Source of the DNA: Leifsonia sp. ALI-44-B
Lineage (GTDB): Bacteria > Actinomycetota > Actinomycetes > Actinomycetales > Microbacteriaceae
DNA: 64,000 bases
Reading direction: 5' to 3'
Assembly: GCF_001984125.1 (NCBI RefSeq)
Contig: NZ_MTQL01000007.1
Location: 124,001 to 188,000, forward strand
Shown: one piece after another, positions 32,666 through 43,019 of the stretch
Position numbering within the stretch: position 1 is the stretch's first letter
Layout of the letters: the number at the start of each line of letters is the position of its first letter
Program-made: the position numbers and the translations under genes
Notes under the pieces: generated by a model
The model's input: only the letters and a program-made list of their open reading frames with translations
What the model was told of the DNA's origin: nothing
The model's database searches: none

Positions 32666-34330
32666 CTACCCCTCCGTCGCGTGGGCCGAGAGTTCGGCGT
32701 GCGCTGTCGCGGGCAAGGCGACCCGCACGGTCGTGCCGCGCCCCGGTTCGCTGTCGATCAGGAGCGAGCCGTGGTGGGCGCGCACGATGCTCTGCACGAT
32801 CGAGAGCCCGATGCCCACGCCCTGAATGGCCTGATAGCGAGCGGATGGCGCGCGGTAGAACTTGTTCGTCGCCTGCCGTGCCTCCGCGGGTGTCATGCCC
32901 ACGCCGTTGTCGGCCACGGCGATCTCGACCGCCCCGTCGACCGCGCGGCCGCTCACGACCACCTCCGCCTCTTCGGGCGAGTACTTCACGGCATTTTGAA
33001 TGAGGTTGTCCACGATCTGCTGCACGCGGTTCGGGTCGGCGCGCACGGGAAGCGGCCCCTTCACATCGACACGCAACGTGCTGCGGCGCGCGCTCGCGAC
33101 GGGCCCCATCTTGGCGACGGAGGTGCGGATGACATCCGCCACGTCGATGTCTTCGAGCTGCACGCTCAGGCCGCGATCGGAGAGGGTGAGCAGCTCGGAG
33201 ACGCGGCGCAGCAGCTCTTGGGCGTTGCGCTCGATGACGGCCATGTAGTCGTCGATGCCGAGTGCCGCGGCATCCACGTCGTCCTCGATGAGCTCGAGAT
33301 AGCCGAGGATCGACGAGAGTGGTGTGCGCAGCTCGTGCGACACGGTGGCGAGGAACTCTTCGCGCACGTTGACGGCCTCGGCCAGATCGGTCACGTCCTG
33401 CGCCACGACGACCGTGCCGAGCAGCTTGCCGTCGGGACGATGCACCTGGGCCGCCGACGCGAGGATGGCGATCTGATCGCCCGGCGTGCCCAACCACTCG
33501 ACGTGGTCGGTGATGGTCTCGCCCCGCAGCGCGCGCGGGATGATCTGCTGATCGAGCGGGATGACGGTCTTCTTGTCGGCCTCTCGCGCATCGGGCCCGG
33601 CGAAAGGCGGCTGGTCGATGCGGAATCCGACCCGACCCACCATGGCCTCGCCCTGCCGGTTGGCCATGACGAGATTATTTTCGGCGTCGTAGAACGCGAC
33701 CCCCGCGTGCACGGTGTCGAAGATGGCGCGCGAGCGGGCCTGTTCGTCCTGCGACTCGACCAACGCCTCGCTGAGCTGTTCCTTTTGCGCGACCACGACG
33801 CGCGTCGTGCTCGCGAGCTGACGCGCGGCGATCGCGACGGCCACGGCCACGCCGACGGCCAGCACCGGCAACGTCACGATATTCACCCAGTCGAGCGCCG
33901 TGCTCGGCGCGCGGCCCGAATACACCTGGGGGAAAACAGCCACGAGAGCAGCCCCCACGATTCCCAGCGAGATGCCGCCGCGGCGGAACCCGTAGGCCAG
34001 CCACAGCAGCGGGAAGATGACGATGAGTCCGACCGACGGGATGACGGGCAGCAGCACGGTGCGAATGAGCGCCACCGCGACGAGGTCGAGGGCCGGCACG
34101 AGCATCATCAGGTGCAGGGGCCAGCGCTCCCAGGGCAGGATGGCGCACGCGATCGTCGCGACGAGGGCCACCAGGAACCCCTCGGTGAGGAGCGGCTCGT
34201 CCAAGAGCTCGGGAACGGCGAAGGCCGTCAGCAGGGCGATGAAACCGACCCCGAGGAAGAAGGGCACCTGCGCGCGGAACAGCACGCGCCACCGCCCCTG
34301 TCGGTCGGCTTGCGGTTCCAGCACCGGCAT
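32666..34330 (-). CDS. Membrane PAS sensor histidine kinase
   Basis: 554 residues. Five or six membrane helices fill residues 20-175, then a coiled coil, a PAS domain (AIFDTVHAGVAFYDAENNLV, about 202-315) and a HisKA/HATPase pair: SHELRTPLS with phospho-acceptor His332, NLIQNAVKYS (N box), DNGVGM (G1) and GVGIGLSIV (G2). ATG 34330 with AAGGGA upstream is chosen; an ATG at 34405 would add 25 residues without homology. No response regulator is adjacent, and the only co-transcribed gene is the BLUF protein. Confidence 0.88.
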   Translation of the reverse strand: MPVLEPQADRQGRWRVLFRAQVPFFLGVGFIALLTAFAVPELLDEPLLTEGFLVALVATIACAILPWERWPLHLMMLVPALDLVAVALIRTVLLPVIPSVGLIVIFPLLWLAYGFRRGGISLGIVGAALVAVFPQVYSGRAPSTALDWVNIVTLPVLAVGVAVAVAIAARQLASTTRVVVAQKEQLSEALVESQDEQARSRAIFDTVHAGVAFYDAENNLVMANRQGEAMVGRVGFRIDQPPFAGPDAREADKKTVIPLDQQIIPRALRGETITDHVEWLGTPGDQIAILASAAQVHRPDGKLLGTVVVAQDVTDLAEAVNVREEFLATVSHELRTPLSSILGYLELIEDDVDAAALGIDDYMAVIERNAQELLRRVSELLTLSDRGLSVQLEDIDVADVIRTSVAKMGPVASARRSTLRVDVKGPLPVRADPNRVQQIVDNLIQNAVKYSPEEAEVVVSGRAVDGAVEIAVADNGVGMTPAEARQATNKFYRAPSARYQAIQGVGIGLSIVQSIVRAHHGSLLIDSEPGRGTTVRVALPATAHAELSAHATEG

Positions 34331-34437
34331 GAGTTTCCCTTCACCTGGCATATGCGCCGTGGGACATTCAATCGGCCCGGACATGTCGGCGAAACCAGTT
34401 GACAAGCGTGTCGGGCGGTTTGACTTCCAGAAACGCC

Positions 34438-34471
34438 GCAGGCCCGGGGTTTTCTCCCACCCCGGGCCTGC
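34438..34471 (-). terminator. Terminator after the third sugar-binding gene
   Basis: A perfect 13-base-pair stem (GCAGGCCCGGGGT with its complement at 34459-34471) around an 8-base loop, 42 bases beyond the binding-protein stop on the minus strand and before the histidine kinase start. Confidence 0.8.
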
Positions 34472-34512
34472 TACTGCATGTGTGCTATTCGGTATTTCCC
34501 GTAGATCCGGTG

Positions 34513-35586
34513 TTATTCGGTCTGGCCGGTCAGCCCCTCGAAGGCGATGTTGCCCGAGACGAGGTTCTTGTTGGTCAGGTCGGTGAGGTCCTTCAGGAAG
34601 TCCTCACGCTTGGTGACGACGTGTTCGATCGCCTGGTCGACGTTCTCCGCGGTGATCGCCGGCATGAGGTAGACGGGGTTCTTCTTCACGTCTTCCCCAC
34701 GCACGACGGCCGCGGCGTAGGCGACGCCGGCTGAGAGCTCGACCGTGCCGTTCTGCAGCGACGTGCCGATGAATTCGCCGCTCTTGACCGCCGCGAGGCC
34801 GTCGGCGATGCCGTCGATGCCCACGATAGGGATGTCGGTCTTACCGGCTTCCTTGAGGGCCTGCAGGGCGCCGAGGCCCATGTCGTCGTTCTGCGCGATG
34901 ACGCCCGTGATGTCGTCGCCGAACGCCGAGATCCAGTTCTTCACCTTGTTGACGGCCTCGTCGCGCTTCCAGTTGGCCGTGTCCTTGGCGAGCACCTTCA
35001 CGTCGGGGTACTTGGCGAGCACGTTGTCGATGCCCTTGCCGCGGTTGATCTCGCCCGAGCCGCCGAGCGGACCCTGCAGGATGATGACGTTGCCCTTGCC
35101 GCCGATGGCGTCCATCATCATCTGCGCCTCTTGCTCGCCCGCGGCCACGTCGTCGGGCTGCACGCTGCCCGTGAGGTCGGGGCTGTCGAGTGACGCGTTC
35201 ACGTCGAAGAAGGGGATGTCGGCGGCCTTCGCCGCGGCGATCTGCGGCTGCAGGCTGTCGGCCTGCACGGGGATCACGACGATGGCGTCGACGCCGGCGC
35301 TCACGTACTGGTCGATCTGGCTGGCCTGCGTGTTCACGTCGAGGTTGGCCGAGTTCCACAGGATCTCGATGTTGTTCTCGGCGGCATAGGTGTCGATGCC
35401 TTCCTTGCCCTCGGTCACGAAGGAGGACATGTCGTAGACGCTGACGCCCACGGTGATGCGTTCCTTGCCACTGGCGTCGGTCGAACCGGCCGCGTTGGGG
35501 TCGCCGGCGCCGCAGCCGGTGAGCGAGAGGGCCAGCAGGCCCGTGGCGGCGATCGCGCCGATCGATGTGATGCGGGATTTCTTCAT
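34513..35586 (-). CDS. Sugar-binding lipoprotein of the SorC-linked importer
   Basis: 357 residues. Signal peptide with lipobox SLTGC, followed by a type-I periplasmic-binding fold of the CUT2 class: [56 protein letters not shown] and [14 protein letters not shown]. The Asn/Asp pattern in [10 protein letters not shown] is typical of ribose- and xylose-binding proteins. GAGGAC is found upstream of ATG 35586. It is the last gene of its operon and is followed by a strong terminator; a minisatellite separates it from the permease. Confidence 0.88.
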   Translation of the reverse strand: MKKSRITSIGAIAATGLLALSLTGCGAGDPNAAGSTDASGKERITVGVSVYDMSSFVTEGKEGIDTYAAENNIEILWNSANLDVNTQASQIDQYVSAGVDAIVVIPVQADSLQPQIAAAKAADIPFFDVNASLDSPDLTGSVQPDDVAAGEQEAQMMMDAIGGKGNVIILQGPLGGSGEINRGKGIDNVLAKYPDVKVLAKDTANWKRDEAVNKVKNWISAFGDDITGVIAQNDDMGLGALQALKEAGKTDIPIVGIDGIADGLAAVKSGEFIGTSLQNGTVELSAGVAYAAAVVRGEDVKKNPVYLMPAITAENVDQAIEHVVTKREDFLKDLTDLTNKNLVSGNIAFEGLTGQTE

Positions 35587-35622
35587 TGAGTCCTCATTTC
35601 GATGCAGGGGATGTCGGTGCAG

Positions 35623-35676
35623 GTGATGCAGGTGATGCAGGTGATGCAGGTGATGCCGGTGATGCCGGTGGTGCCG
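35623..35676 (+). repeat. 9-base minisatellite GTGATGCAG/GTGATGCCG
   Basis: Three exact GTGATGCAG copies are followed by two GTGATGCCG and one GTGGTGCCG, with degenerate half-units at both sides. The array fills much of the 121-base gap between the permease stop and the binding-protein start. Confidence 0.85.
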
Positions 35677-35707
35677 GGGTGCCGATGGGGATGGCGGATG
35701 GTGCGAT

Positions 35708-36748
35708 TCAGGGGCGCCGCTTGGTCGACCAGACGTCGACGGCGACGGCGGTGACGATCAGCGCACCCTTGATCACGTCCTGCCAGTAGGCGGGGACGGT
35801 CAGGATGTCGAGACCGTTGTTCAGGGTCTGGATGAGCAGCAGGCCGAGCGCGGTGCCCCAGATGCTGCCACGACCGCCGAGCAGACTCGCGCCACCGATG
35901 ACGACGGCGGCGATGGCATCCAGCTCGTAGCCCTGGCCGAGGTTCGGGGCCCCGAGCGTGACGCGGCTGGCGAGCATGACACCCGACAGGCCGGCCAACA
36001 CACCGCTGATGGCGTAGACACTGAAGAGAGTGCGGCCGACCTTGACGCCGGCGATCTGGGCGGCCACCGGGTTGCCACCGACGGCGTAGACGCGCATGCC
36101 GTAGGCGGTGCGGCGCATGATCACGGCGAAACCGAGGATGCCGACGATCATCAGGATGACGGGCAGCGTGAGCCCCAGGATCTGGGTGTTGGCGATCGAG
36201 GAGAACGAGGCGGGCAGGCCCGTGATGGGCGCGCCGTTTCCAGCGACATAGGCGAAGCCCGATGCGGCCGTCAGCATGCCCAATGTGGCGATGAAGGGGG
36301 GCACCTTGATCACCGAGACCACGAAACCGTTGATCGAGCCGGCGATGAGGCCCACGACCATGCCCGTGACGACGGCGAGCCACACGTTGTCGGGGAACGC
36401 CTTCGCCGTGATGCTGCCGTAGACGGCCGCGACGGCGATGACGCTTCCGACAGAGAGGTCGATGCCACCCGTGAGGATGACGAGCGTCTGCCCGAGCGCG
36501 ATCAGGGCGAAGGGTGCCGCGGCGATCAGGATGGTGGTCAGGTTCTCGGGTGTGCCGAAACGCGCGCTGCGGTAGAGGAAGAACGCGATGATCAGCAGCA
36601 TGACGATGACCATGGCGTAGCGGATCGCCAGGTCGCCGAACCAGCGGCCGCTGAACCGGCGCACCCCGGTCGGGGCCACCGAGGCCGCGCCCGCCGACGC
36701 GGTGCCCGTGCCCTGCCCGGCGGGGGCCGGAGTCTTGGTGTCAGTCAT
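35708..36748 (-). CDS. CUT2-type ABC sugar permease of the SorC-linked importer
   Basis: 346 residues, about nine membrane segments. [38 protein letters not shown] (coupling loop) and [20 protein letters not shown] identify the family. It is the only permease in this operon, so it would act as a homodimer, like RbsC. Its start overlaps the ATPase end by 8 bases. Confidence 0.88.
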   Translation of the reverse strand: MTDTKTPAPAGQGTGTASAGAASVAPTGVRRFSGRWFGDLAIRYAMVIVMLLIIAFFLYRSARFGTPENLTTILIAAAPFALIALGQTLVILTGGIDLSVGSVIAVAAVYGSITAKAFPDNVWLAVVTGMVVGLIAGSINGFVVSVIKVPPFIATLGMLTAASGFAYVAGNGAPITGLPASFSSIANTQILGLTLPVILMIVGILGFAVIMRRTAYGMRVYAVGGNPVAAQIAGVKVGRTLFSVYAISGVLAGLSGVMLASRVTLGAPNLGQGYELDAIAAVVIGGASLLGGRGSIWGTALGLLLIQTLNNGLDILTVPAYWQDVIKGALIVTAVAVDVWSTKRRP

Positions 36749-38324
36749 GGGTGGCGCCTTTCGTGTGTGATGTCATGCCACTGGCCAGTCGGAAGATGCG
36801 GTCCTGCACGCCGGGGTCGTCGAGGTCGTCGCGGTCGAGCTCGCCCACGACGGCCTGTCCGCGCAGCACGAGCGCGCGGTGAGACAGGCTCAGGATTTCG
36901 GGGAGGTCGCTCGAGGCCATGATCACGGCCATGCCGTCGGCCGCGAGCGACGTGATGATGCGGTAGATCTCGCTGCGCGCGCCGACGTCGACCCCGCGCG
37001 TGGGCTCGTCGAGCAGCAGCACGTTCACGTCGGCCGTGAGCCAGCGGGCGAACACGACCTTCTGCTGGTTGCCGCCCGAGAGCGTCTCCATCTCCTGGTC
37101 GAGGCCCCGGCTGCGCAGTCGCACCGACTCCATACTCTTCGCGACGGCGGCCGTGCGGCTGCGGCCCTTCAGCCAGCCGAACGTCGAGAACTGGCCGAGC
37201 CGCGGCAACGTGCCGTTCTGCAGAATGTTCATCGAGAGCACGGCTCCGGCGCCCTTGCGGTCCTCGGGAACCAGGGCGACTCCGGCCGCGATGGACGCGG
37301 CGGGGTTGCCCGGCCGCAGCCTCTCGCCGTTGATGGTGATGGTGCCGCTCAACACGGGTCGCGTGCCGAAGATCGACTCGATCAACTCGGTGCGGCCGGC
37401 GCCCACGAGCCCGGCCAGCCCGACGATCTCGCCGCGTTTGACGGTGAGGCTCACGGGCGCGCCGGATGGTGCCACCACGAGTTCATCGATCGTCAGCACG
37501 GTCTCGTCCCGCACCTCTGGCCGCTCGGGGAACAGGTCCTCGAGTTCGCGCCCGATCATGGCCGTGACGATGTCGTCGTCGGTGAGCGCGGACAGGGGCG
37601 CATCGGTCACGAGTCCGCCGTCGCGCAACACCACGACGCGGTCGGCGATGGCTCGGATCTCCTCCATCTTGTGCGTCGTGAAGAGCAGCGAGACGCCGCG
37701 GTCGCGCAGGCGGCGCATGATGCCGATCAGGCGCGCGACCTCGCGTTCGGCGATGGCGCTCGTGGGCTCGTCGAGCAGCAGAACGCGCGCGCCCGTGCTC
37801 GTGGCCTTGACGATCTCGACGATCTGCCGCAGGCCGACGGGCAGCGATCCCATGCGTGCGGTGGCCGGGATGTCGACACCGAAGTCGTCGAGCAACTCGG
37901 TGGCCTCGCGGATCATGCGGCGGCGATCGAGAAACCCGAAGCGGCGCCGTTCGCGCCCGAGGAAGATGTTCTCGTAAACCGTGGTGTCGAGCACCGACGC
38001 GAGTTCCTGCGGCACGATGGCGACGCCCAGGGCGTGCGCCGCGTTGGGGTTGCCGGCCGGCAGTTCCTCGCCGCGCACGAGCACGCGACCCTCATCCGGT
38101 CGATACTGACCCGACGCGATCTTCATCATGGTCGACTTGCCCGCGCCGTTCTCGCCCGAGAGAGCCGTGATGGTGCCCTGCTCGAGCCGCAGCGAGACAC
38201 CCTTCAGCACGGGCACGCCGCCGAACGACTTCTTCAGGTCGATGCATTCGAGCATGATCGGGGCGTCGGTGTTGACCTCACCCCGATTCGGGATGCCTCC
38301 CGGCAGCTGGTCGACGACACTCAT
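36741..38324 (-). CDS. ABC sugar importer ATPase of the SorC-linked operon
   Basis: 527 residues with two ATPase domains. Domain 1: Walker A GENGAGKST, Walker B VLLLDEPTSAI, switch His in FTTHKMEE. Domain 2: GLVGAGRTE in place of Walker A, signature LSGGNQQK, Walker B VLLLDEPTRG. The first 25 residues (MSVVDQLPGG...) precede the domain and may be a longer leader. The ATG at 38324 overlaps the stop of the alcohol dehydrogenase by 4 bases, so enzyme and importer are made together. Confidence 0.9.
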   Translation of the reverse strand: MSVVDQLPGGIPNRGEVNTDAPIMLECIDLKKSFGGVPVLKGVSLRLEQGTITALSGENGAGKSTMMKIASGQYRPDEGRVLVRGEELPAGNPNAAHALGVAIVPQELASVLDTTVYENIFLGRERRRFGFLDRRRMIREATELLDDFGVDIPATARMGSLPVGLRQIVEIVKATSTGARVLLLDEPTSAIAEREVARLIGIMRRLRDRGVSLLFTTHKMEEIRAIADRVVVLRDGGLVTDAPLSALTDDDIVTAMIGRELEDLFPERPEVRDETVLTIDELVVAPSGAPVSLTVKRGEIVGLAGLVGAGRTELIESIFGTRPVLSGTITINGERLRPGNPAASIAAGVALVPEDRKGAGAVLSMNILQNGTLPRLGQFSTFGWLKGRSRTAAVAKSMESVRLRSRGLDQEMETLSGGNQQKVVFARWLTADVNVLLLDEPTRGVDVGARSEIYRIITSLAADGMAVIMASSDLPEILSLSHRALVLRGQAVVGELDRDDLDDPGVQDRIFRLASGMTSHTKGATHD

Positions 38325-39406
38325 TTCGCGGGCACCACCATGGACTTGAGCGTGGCGGGTTTGGCCGCCGACTCGAGCGCCTCCTCGACCTCGGTGAGGC
38401 CGAAGTGGCCCGTAACGAGCGCGTCGAGGTCGACCAGGCCGGCCTCGACGAGCGCGATGGCCGTCGGCCACGTGTTGGCATAGCGGAACACGCCCGTGAC
38501 GACGAGCTCGCGGTTTTGGATGGTGGAGACGGGCAGGCTGACCTCGTCGGCGCCCATGCCCACGAGCACGGCCGTTCCCGCCGAGCGCAGCGCCTGGATG
38601 CCCTGTTTGACGGCGATGGGCGAACCCGACGCGTCGATGAAGGCATCGAAGGCAGCATCCGGGATCTGTTCGTTGATGGGGTCGATGCCGCGGTGGGCGC
38701 CGTAGCGCAGGGCCACGTCGCGGCGCTCGGCCACCGGATCGCTCACGACGATGTCGGTGGCACCGAAAGCGCGGGCCACCTGCGCCGTGACGATGCCGAT
38801 GGGACCGGCACCCGCGATGAGCACGCTCGATCCGGGCCCGACACCCGCCTTGCGGCAGGACCAGATGCCCACGGACAGCGGCTCCATGAGCGCGGCGGCA
38901 TCGTCAGAGATGCTGTCGGGAACCGCGTGCGCGAAGTCGTCATCGATGACCGCGAAGTCGGCGAACGCGCCGTGGATGGGCGGGGTCGCATAGAACTCGA
39001 TGTGCTCGCACAGGTTGTACTGGCCGGCCTTGCAGAAGCGGCAACGGCGGCACGGATGCTGCGGCTCGATCGACACGCGCTCCCCCACGCGTTCGGCCGA
39101 GACCTCCGACCCGACCTCGACGATGACACCGGATGCTTCGTGCCCGAGGATCAGGGGCGACTCGACGACGAACGAGCCGATGCGGCCCTCGTGGAAGTAG
39201 TGCACGTCCGAACCGCAGACGCCCACGGCGGCGATGCGGACGAGCACCTGTCGGGGACCGATGTCGGGAACGGGGACCTGCTCGACGGTCAGCTCGTGCG
39301 CGGCCTGCAGAACGCTCGCCGTCATGGTCCGCGAATCCTGCGTGCTGGCGGTGGCGGCCGAGGGCAGATCGGCGGCGGGGATGGTGGTGGCTGACGTGTC
39401 TGTCAT
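38321..39406 (-). CDS. Zinc-dependent sorbitol/xylitol-type dehydrogenase
   Basis: 361 residues, medium-chain dehydrogenase. Catalytic zinc ligands are the Cys in GVCGSDVHYF and the GHE pair in LILGHEASG; the structural zinc site is CRRCRFCKAGQYNLC. The cofactor loop is AGAGPIGIVTAQ, with an acidic residue after beta-2 (VSDPV) fitting NAD. VHYFHEGRIGSFVV is the polyol dehydrogenase substrate region. It would oxidise a sugar alcohol to a ketose. ATG 39406 has AAAGGA upstream; the conserved part begins about residue 28 (MTASVLQ). First gene of the dehydrogenase-ABC operon, divergent from sorC. Confidence 0.88.
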   Translation of the reverse strand: MTDTSATTIPAADLPSAATASTQDSRTMTASVLQAAHELTVEQVPVPDIGPRQVLVRIAAVGVCGSDVHYFHEGRIGSFVVESPLILGHEASGVIVEVGSEVSAERVGERVSIEPQHPCRRCRFCKAGQYNLCEHIEFYATPPIHGAFADFAVIDDDFAHAVPDSISDDAAALMEPLSVGIWSCRKAGVGPGSSVLIAGAGPIGIVTAQVARAFGATDIVVSDPVAERRDVALRYGAHRGIDPINEQIPDAAFDAFIDASGSPIAVKQGIQALRSAGTAVLVGMGADEVSLPVSTIQNRELVVTGVFRYANTWPTAIALVEAGLVDLDALVTGHFGLTEVEEALESAAKPATLKSMVVPAK

Positions 39407-39510
39407 GGCCGGTCCTTTCGGTGCGGGCCGCCCGTGGCGGTCAGTGCACCGACCCGAGCGGCGGTGCTCACGAGTCACTATAGGACGGTTTCACGAATGA
39501 GAGTTAGCCT

Positions 39511-39534
39511 CGCTCATTTGAGCGCGCTATGATG
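39511..39534. promoter_or_regulatory. SorC-regulon box 1
   Basis: CGCTCATTTGAGC, containing the dyad GCTCA-N-TTGAGC-like, extends to GCGCTATGATG. A 24-base match with 20 identities occurs at 42835-42858 upstream of the SDR-kinase operon. It lies 38 bases before the sorC start and between the two divergent transcripts. Confidence 0.7.
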
Positions 39535-39571
39535 TCGTGAGGCCGACGACGGCCGCGGGGAAGAGGACACC

Positions 39572-40558
39572 ATGGGGCCCGACGAGCGGGTGCGCATCGC
39601 CTATGCGGCGAAACGCCACTACATCGATGGCGTGAGCCGCGTCGAGATCGCCGACGAGATGGCCGTGTCCCGGTTCAAGATCGCGCGCATGCTCGAATCG
39701 GCGCTCGAGAACGGCATCGTCAAGATCACCATCGAGCCGCTCGACAGCGTCGACCTCGACCTCTCGATCGGCCTGCGCGACCGCTTCGGGCTCACACACG
39801 CCCTCGCCGTGATCACGCCCGGCCAGGCCGCCGAAACGATCCAAGACCGCCTGGGCATCGCGGCCGCCGAGCTGCTTTCCGAGATCGTGGTCGATGGCGA
39901 TGTTTTGGGGCTCACGGCCGGGCGCACGTTGACGGCAACGGCGTCACACCTCACCCGGCTCGCGGCCTGCGAGGTCGTGCAGCTCGCCGGGGTGGCCGCG
40001 GCGACGCCCGAGAACGGCGTCGAGGTCATGCGCCGCGTGAGCCGCGTGGCCGGGGGCCGCGCGCACGCCATCTTCGCGCCCCTCGTGGTCGACACACCCG
40101 TGACGGCCGAGGCGCTCCGGCGCGAGCCGGGCATCAAAGACACCATGCGCCGCTTCGGGTCGGTCACCAAGGCCGTCGTCGCCATCGGCAGCTGGAGCCC
40201 GCCCGACTCGCAGCTCTATGACAACGCGGCCCGCATCGGGGTGCTCGACGAACTGCTGGGCCGGGGCGTCCAGGCCGAGATCTGCGCCACGCTGCTCGAC
40301 CGGGACGGGCGAGAGGTCGACGGTCTGACCGACCGGTCGATCGCCATCGATACCGCTCAGTTGTGCGACATCCCCGATGTGATCGCCGTGGCGGGTGGCA
40401 CGCTCAAGACGGCCGCGGTGGCCGCCGCGCTGCGCTCGGGCATCGTCACGTCGCTCGTGACCGACGCGGCACTCGCGCAGCGCCTGCTCGACGACGACAG
40501 CCTCGCCACGGGCAGTGGGCCCGTCAGGGCGTCGGCACGGCGCTCGGCTCGAACCTGA
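39572..40558 (+). CDS. SorC/DeoR-type sugar-binding transcriptional regulator
   Basis: 328 residues. The N-terminal helix-turn-helix is YIDGVSRVEIADEMAVSRFK (about 15-34), which is the SorC/CggR class, followed by a large sugar-phosphate-binding domain (LGIAAAELLSEIVVDGDVLG, GLTAGRTLTATASHL, IAVAGGTLKTAAVAAALRSG). SorC-type regulators bind phosphorylated sugars as tetramers. It sits between the dehydrogenase-importer operon and the convergent kinase gene, with which it shares 35 bases of overlapping 3' ends. AGAGGA precedes ATG 39572. Confidence 0.9.
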   Translation: MGPDERVRIAYAAKRHYIDGVSRVEIADEMAVSRFKIARMLESALENGIVKITIEPLDSVDLDLSIGLRDRFGLTHALAVITPGQAAETIQDRLGIAAAELLSEIVVDGDVLGLTAGRTLTATASHLTRLAACEVVQLAGVAAATPENGVEVMRRVSRVAGGRAHAIFAPLVVDTPVTAEALRREPGIKDTMRRFGSVTKAVVAIGSWSPPDSQLYDNAARIGVLDELLGRGVQAEICATLLDRDGREVDGLTDRSIAIDTAQLCDIPDVIAVAGGTLKTAAVAAALRSGIVTSLVTDAALAQRLLDDDSLATGSGPVRASARRSART

Positions 40559-41975
40559 CGGGCGCGAACCCGCGGCGCACGAGCTGCCGCAACTCGCCGA
40601 CATCCGACCCGATGGCGCCGAGGGCGCGCGCCTGAACGAGCAGGTTGCCCAGGGCGGTGGCCTCGGCGGGGCCGGCCAGCACGGGCAGCCCCGCATAGTC
40701 GGCCACGAGCCGACACAGAAGCGTGTTCTGCGAGCCGCCGCCGACGATGTGGATCTCGCGCACCGACCGGCCCGACAGCTCGGCAGCCTCGTGCGCCGTG
40801 CGCGCGAAACAGGCCGCCAGGCTTTCGACGACGAGCCGCACCAGGTGGGCGGGTTCGGGGTCGGCGGGCAGATCGGCGTGCTGGCGCAGGCGTTCGAGCA
40901 TCGAACCGGGAGCGATGAACACCGGGTCGGTGGGGTCGAAGAGGGCGGCGGGGCGAGGGAGGTCGGCGGCCCGCCGCAGCAGCTCGGATGAGCGGGGGCC
41001 CGAGCCCGGCAGCGGTTCGCCCAGCTCGGCGAGGCATCGGTTGAGAATCCACATGCCCGGGAGGATGCGCAGGAATCGGTTGCGGTCGTCGATGCCGCCC
41101 TCGTTGGTGAAACCGGCCTGCATGGCGGCGCGCGTGATGACGGGCGCCGGGGTCTCGACGCCCACCAGGCTCCAGGTGCCGAGCGAGATGTAGGCCACGT
41201 CGTCGTGCGCGCTCGGCAGGGCAGCGATGGCGGATGCCGTGTCGTGAGAGGCCACGGCGACGACCCGTGTGGACGCGTCGATACCGGTCGCCGTCGACAC
41301 CTCGCGGCGTAGCGACCCCAGCACCGTGCCTGCCGGGACGATGTCGGCGAACAGGCCACGCGGCAGGCGCAACGTTTGGATGAGCGCGTCATCCCAATCG
41401 CCGGTCTGCACCTCGACGAGGCCCGTCGTCGTGGCGTTGGTGCGCTCGGTCACCGCACTGCCCGACAAGCGTTGCGCGAAGTAGTCGGGCAGCATGAGCA
41501 TGCCGTCGGCGCGCTCCAGAGCTCCCCGGTCGCGGTCGGCCACCAGTTGATAGCGCGTCATGATCGGCAGGGACGATTGGCCCGTGCGCTCATAGAGCGG
41601 CCAGGTGCCCACCGTCTCGTGCACCTCGCGCATGGCGTCGAGCGTGCGCGGTTCGCGCTGATGGAAGGGCTGTTCGAGCAGCTGCCCGTCGGCCATCAGG
41701 GCGTAGTCGGTCGACCAGCTATCGATGGCCAGCGCGTCGAAGGCCCCACCCCGGTGCTGCAGCTGCCGGGCGGCGCGCGCGGCCCGGTCGAAGAGGTCGT
41801 CGGCGTTCCAGCGCAGGCCGCCGCCGAGCGTCATCGGCACGTTCTCGAAGCGTTCGAGGCCCTCGATGCGGATGCCGTCGGCATCGACCACGCCCGCCAC
41901 CACGCGCCCGCTCGAACCGCCGAAGTCGACGGCGGCGAGCCGCACGGGAGAGCCCGGCCGGGCGAACGATGCCAT
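40524..41975 (-). CDS. rhaB: FGGY carbohydrate kinase, rhamnulokinase (RhaB) type
   Basis: 483 residues, closely resembling E. coli RhaB in several blocks: DFGGSSGRVVAG at the N-terminus, MLPDYFAQRLSG, TNATTTGLVEV, VVAVASHDTASAIAALP, SLGTWSLVGVE, FTNEGGIDD and IVGGGSQNTLLCRLVADYAG. RhaB phosphorylates L-rhamnulose (and tolerates related ketoses) at O1. Here it is co-transcribed with an SDR and linked by an operator to a SorC regulator and a polyol-type dehydrogenase rather than to the rhaI locus at 15.7 kb. Start ATG 41975 lacks a good ribosome site; a TTG at 41981 is an alternative. Confidence 0.82.
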   Translation of the reverse strand: MASFARPGSPVRLAAVDFGGSSGRVVAGVVDADGIRIEGLERFENVPMTLGGGLRWNADDLFDRAARAARQLQHRGGAFDALAIDSWSTDYALMADGQLLEQPFHQREPRTLDAMREVHETVGTWPLYERTGQSSLPIMTRYQLVADRDRGALERADGMLMLPDYFAQRLSGSAVTERTNATTTGLVEVQTGDWDDALIQTLRLPRGLFADIVPAGTVLGSLRREVSTATGIDASTRVVAVASHDTASAIAALPSAHDDVAYISLGTWSLVGVETPAPVITRAAMQAGFTNEGGIDDRNRFLRILPGMWILNRCLAELGEPLPGSGPRSSELLRRAADLPRPAALFDPTDPVFIAPGSMLERLRQHADLPADPEPAHLVRLVVESLAACFARTAHEAAELSGRSVREIHIVGGGSQNTLLCRLVADYAGLPVLAGPAEATALGNLLVQARALGAIGSDVGELRQLVRRGFAPVRFEPSAVPTP

Positions 41976-41999
41976 GCACAAATCGTAGTGCGTGACCGC

Positions 42000-42794
<795 letters not shown>

Positions 42795-42834
42795 GGCTTC
42801 ACTATATGGATTCCGCTCACGTGATTTTATAGGT

Positions 42835-42858
42835 CGCTCGTTTGAGCACGCGATCATG
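42835..42858. promoter_or_regulatory. SorC-regulon box 2
   Basis: CGCTCGTTTGAGC followed by ACGCGATCATG, matching box 1 at 20 of 24 positions, 41 bases upstream of the SDR start codon. The shared core indicates control of both operons by the same regulator. Confidence 0.7.
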
Positions 42859-43019
42859 TGGATGCGTCGCCCTCCACCTCACCCCTCCGCGGGCCCGCCT
42901 GCACCTTTCGGATGAGGTCTGAGAGTTCGACCGTTCGGACGTCGAGCCCGTGGCGGCGTCTTCCTAGTGTCGATAACGACCCAAATCTTCGATATCCGTC
43001 CCCTCGGAAGGAACCGCGC

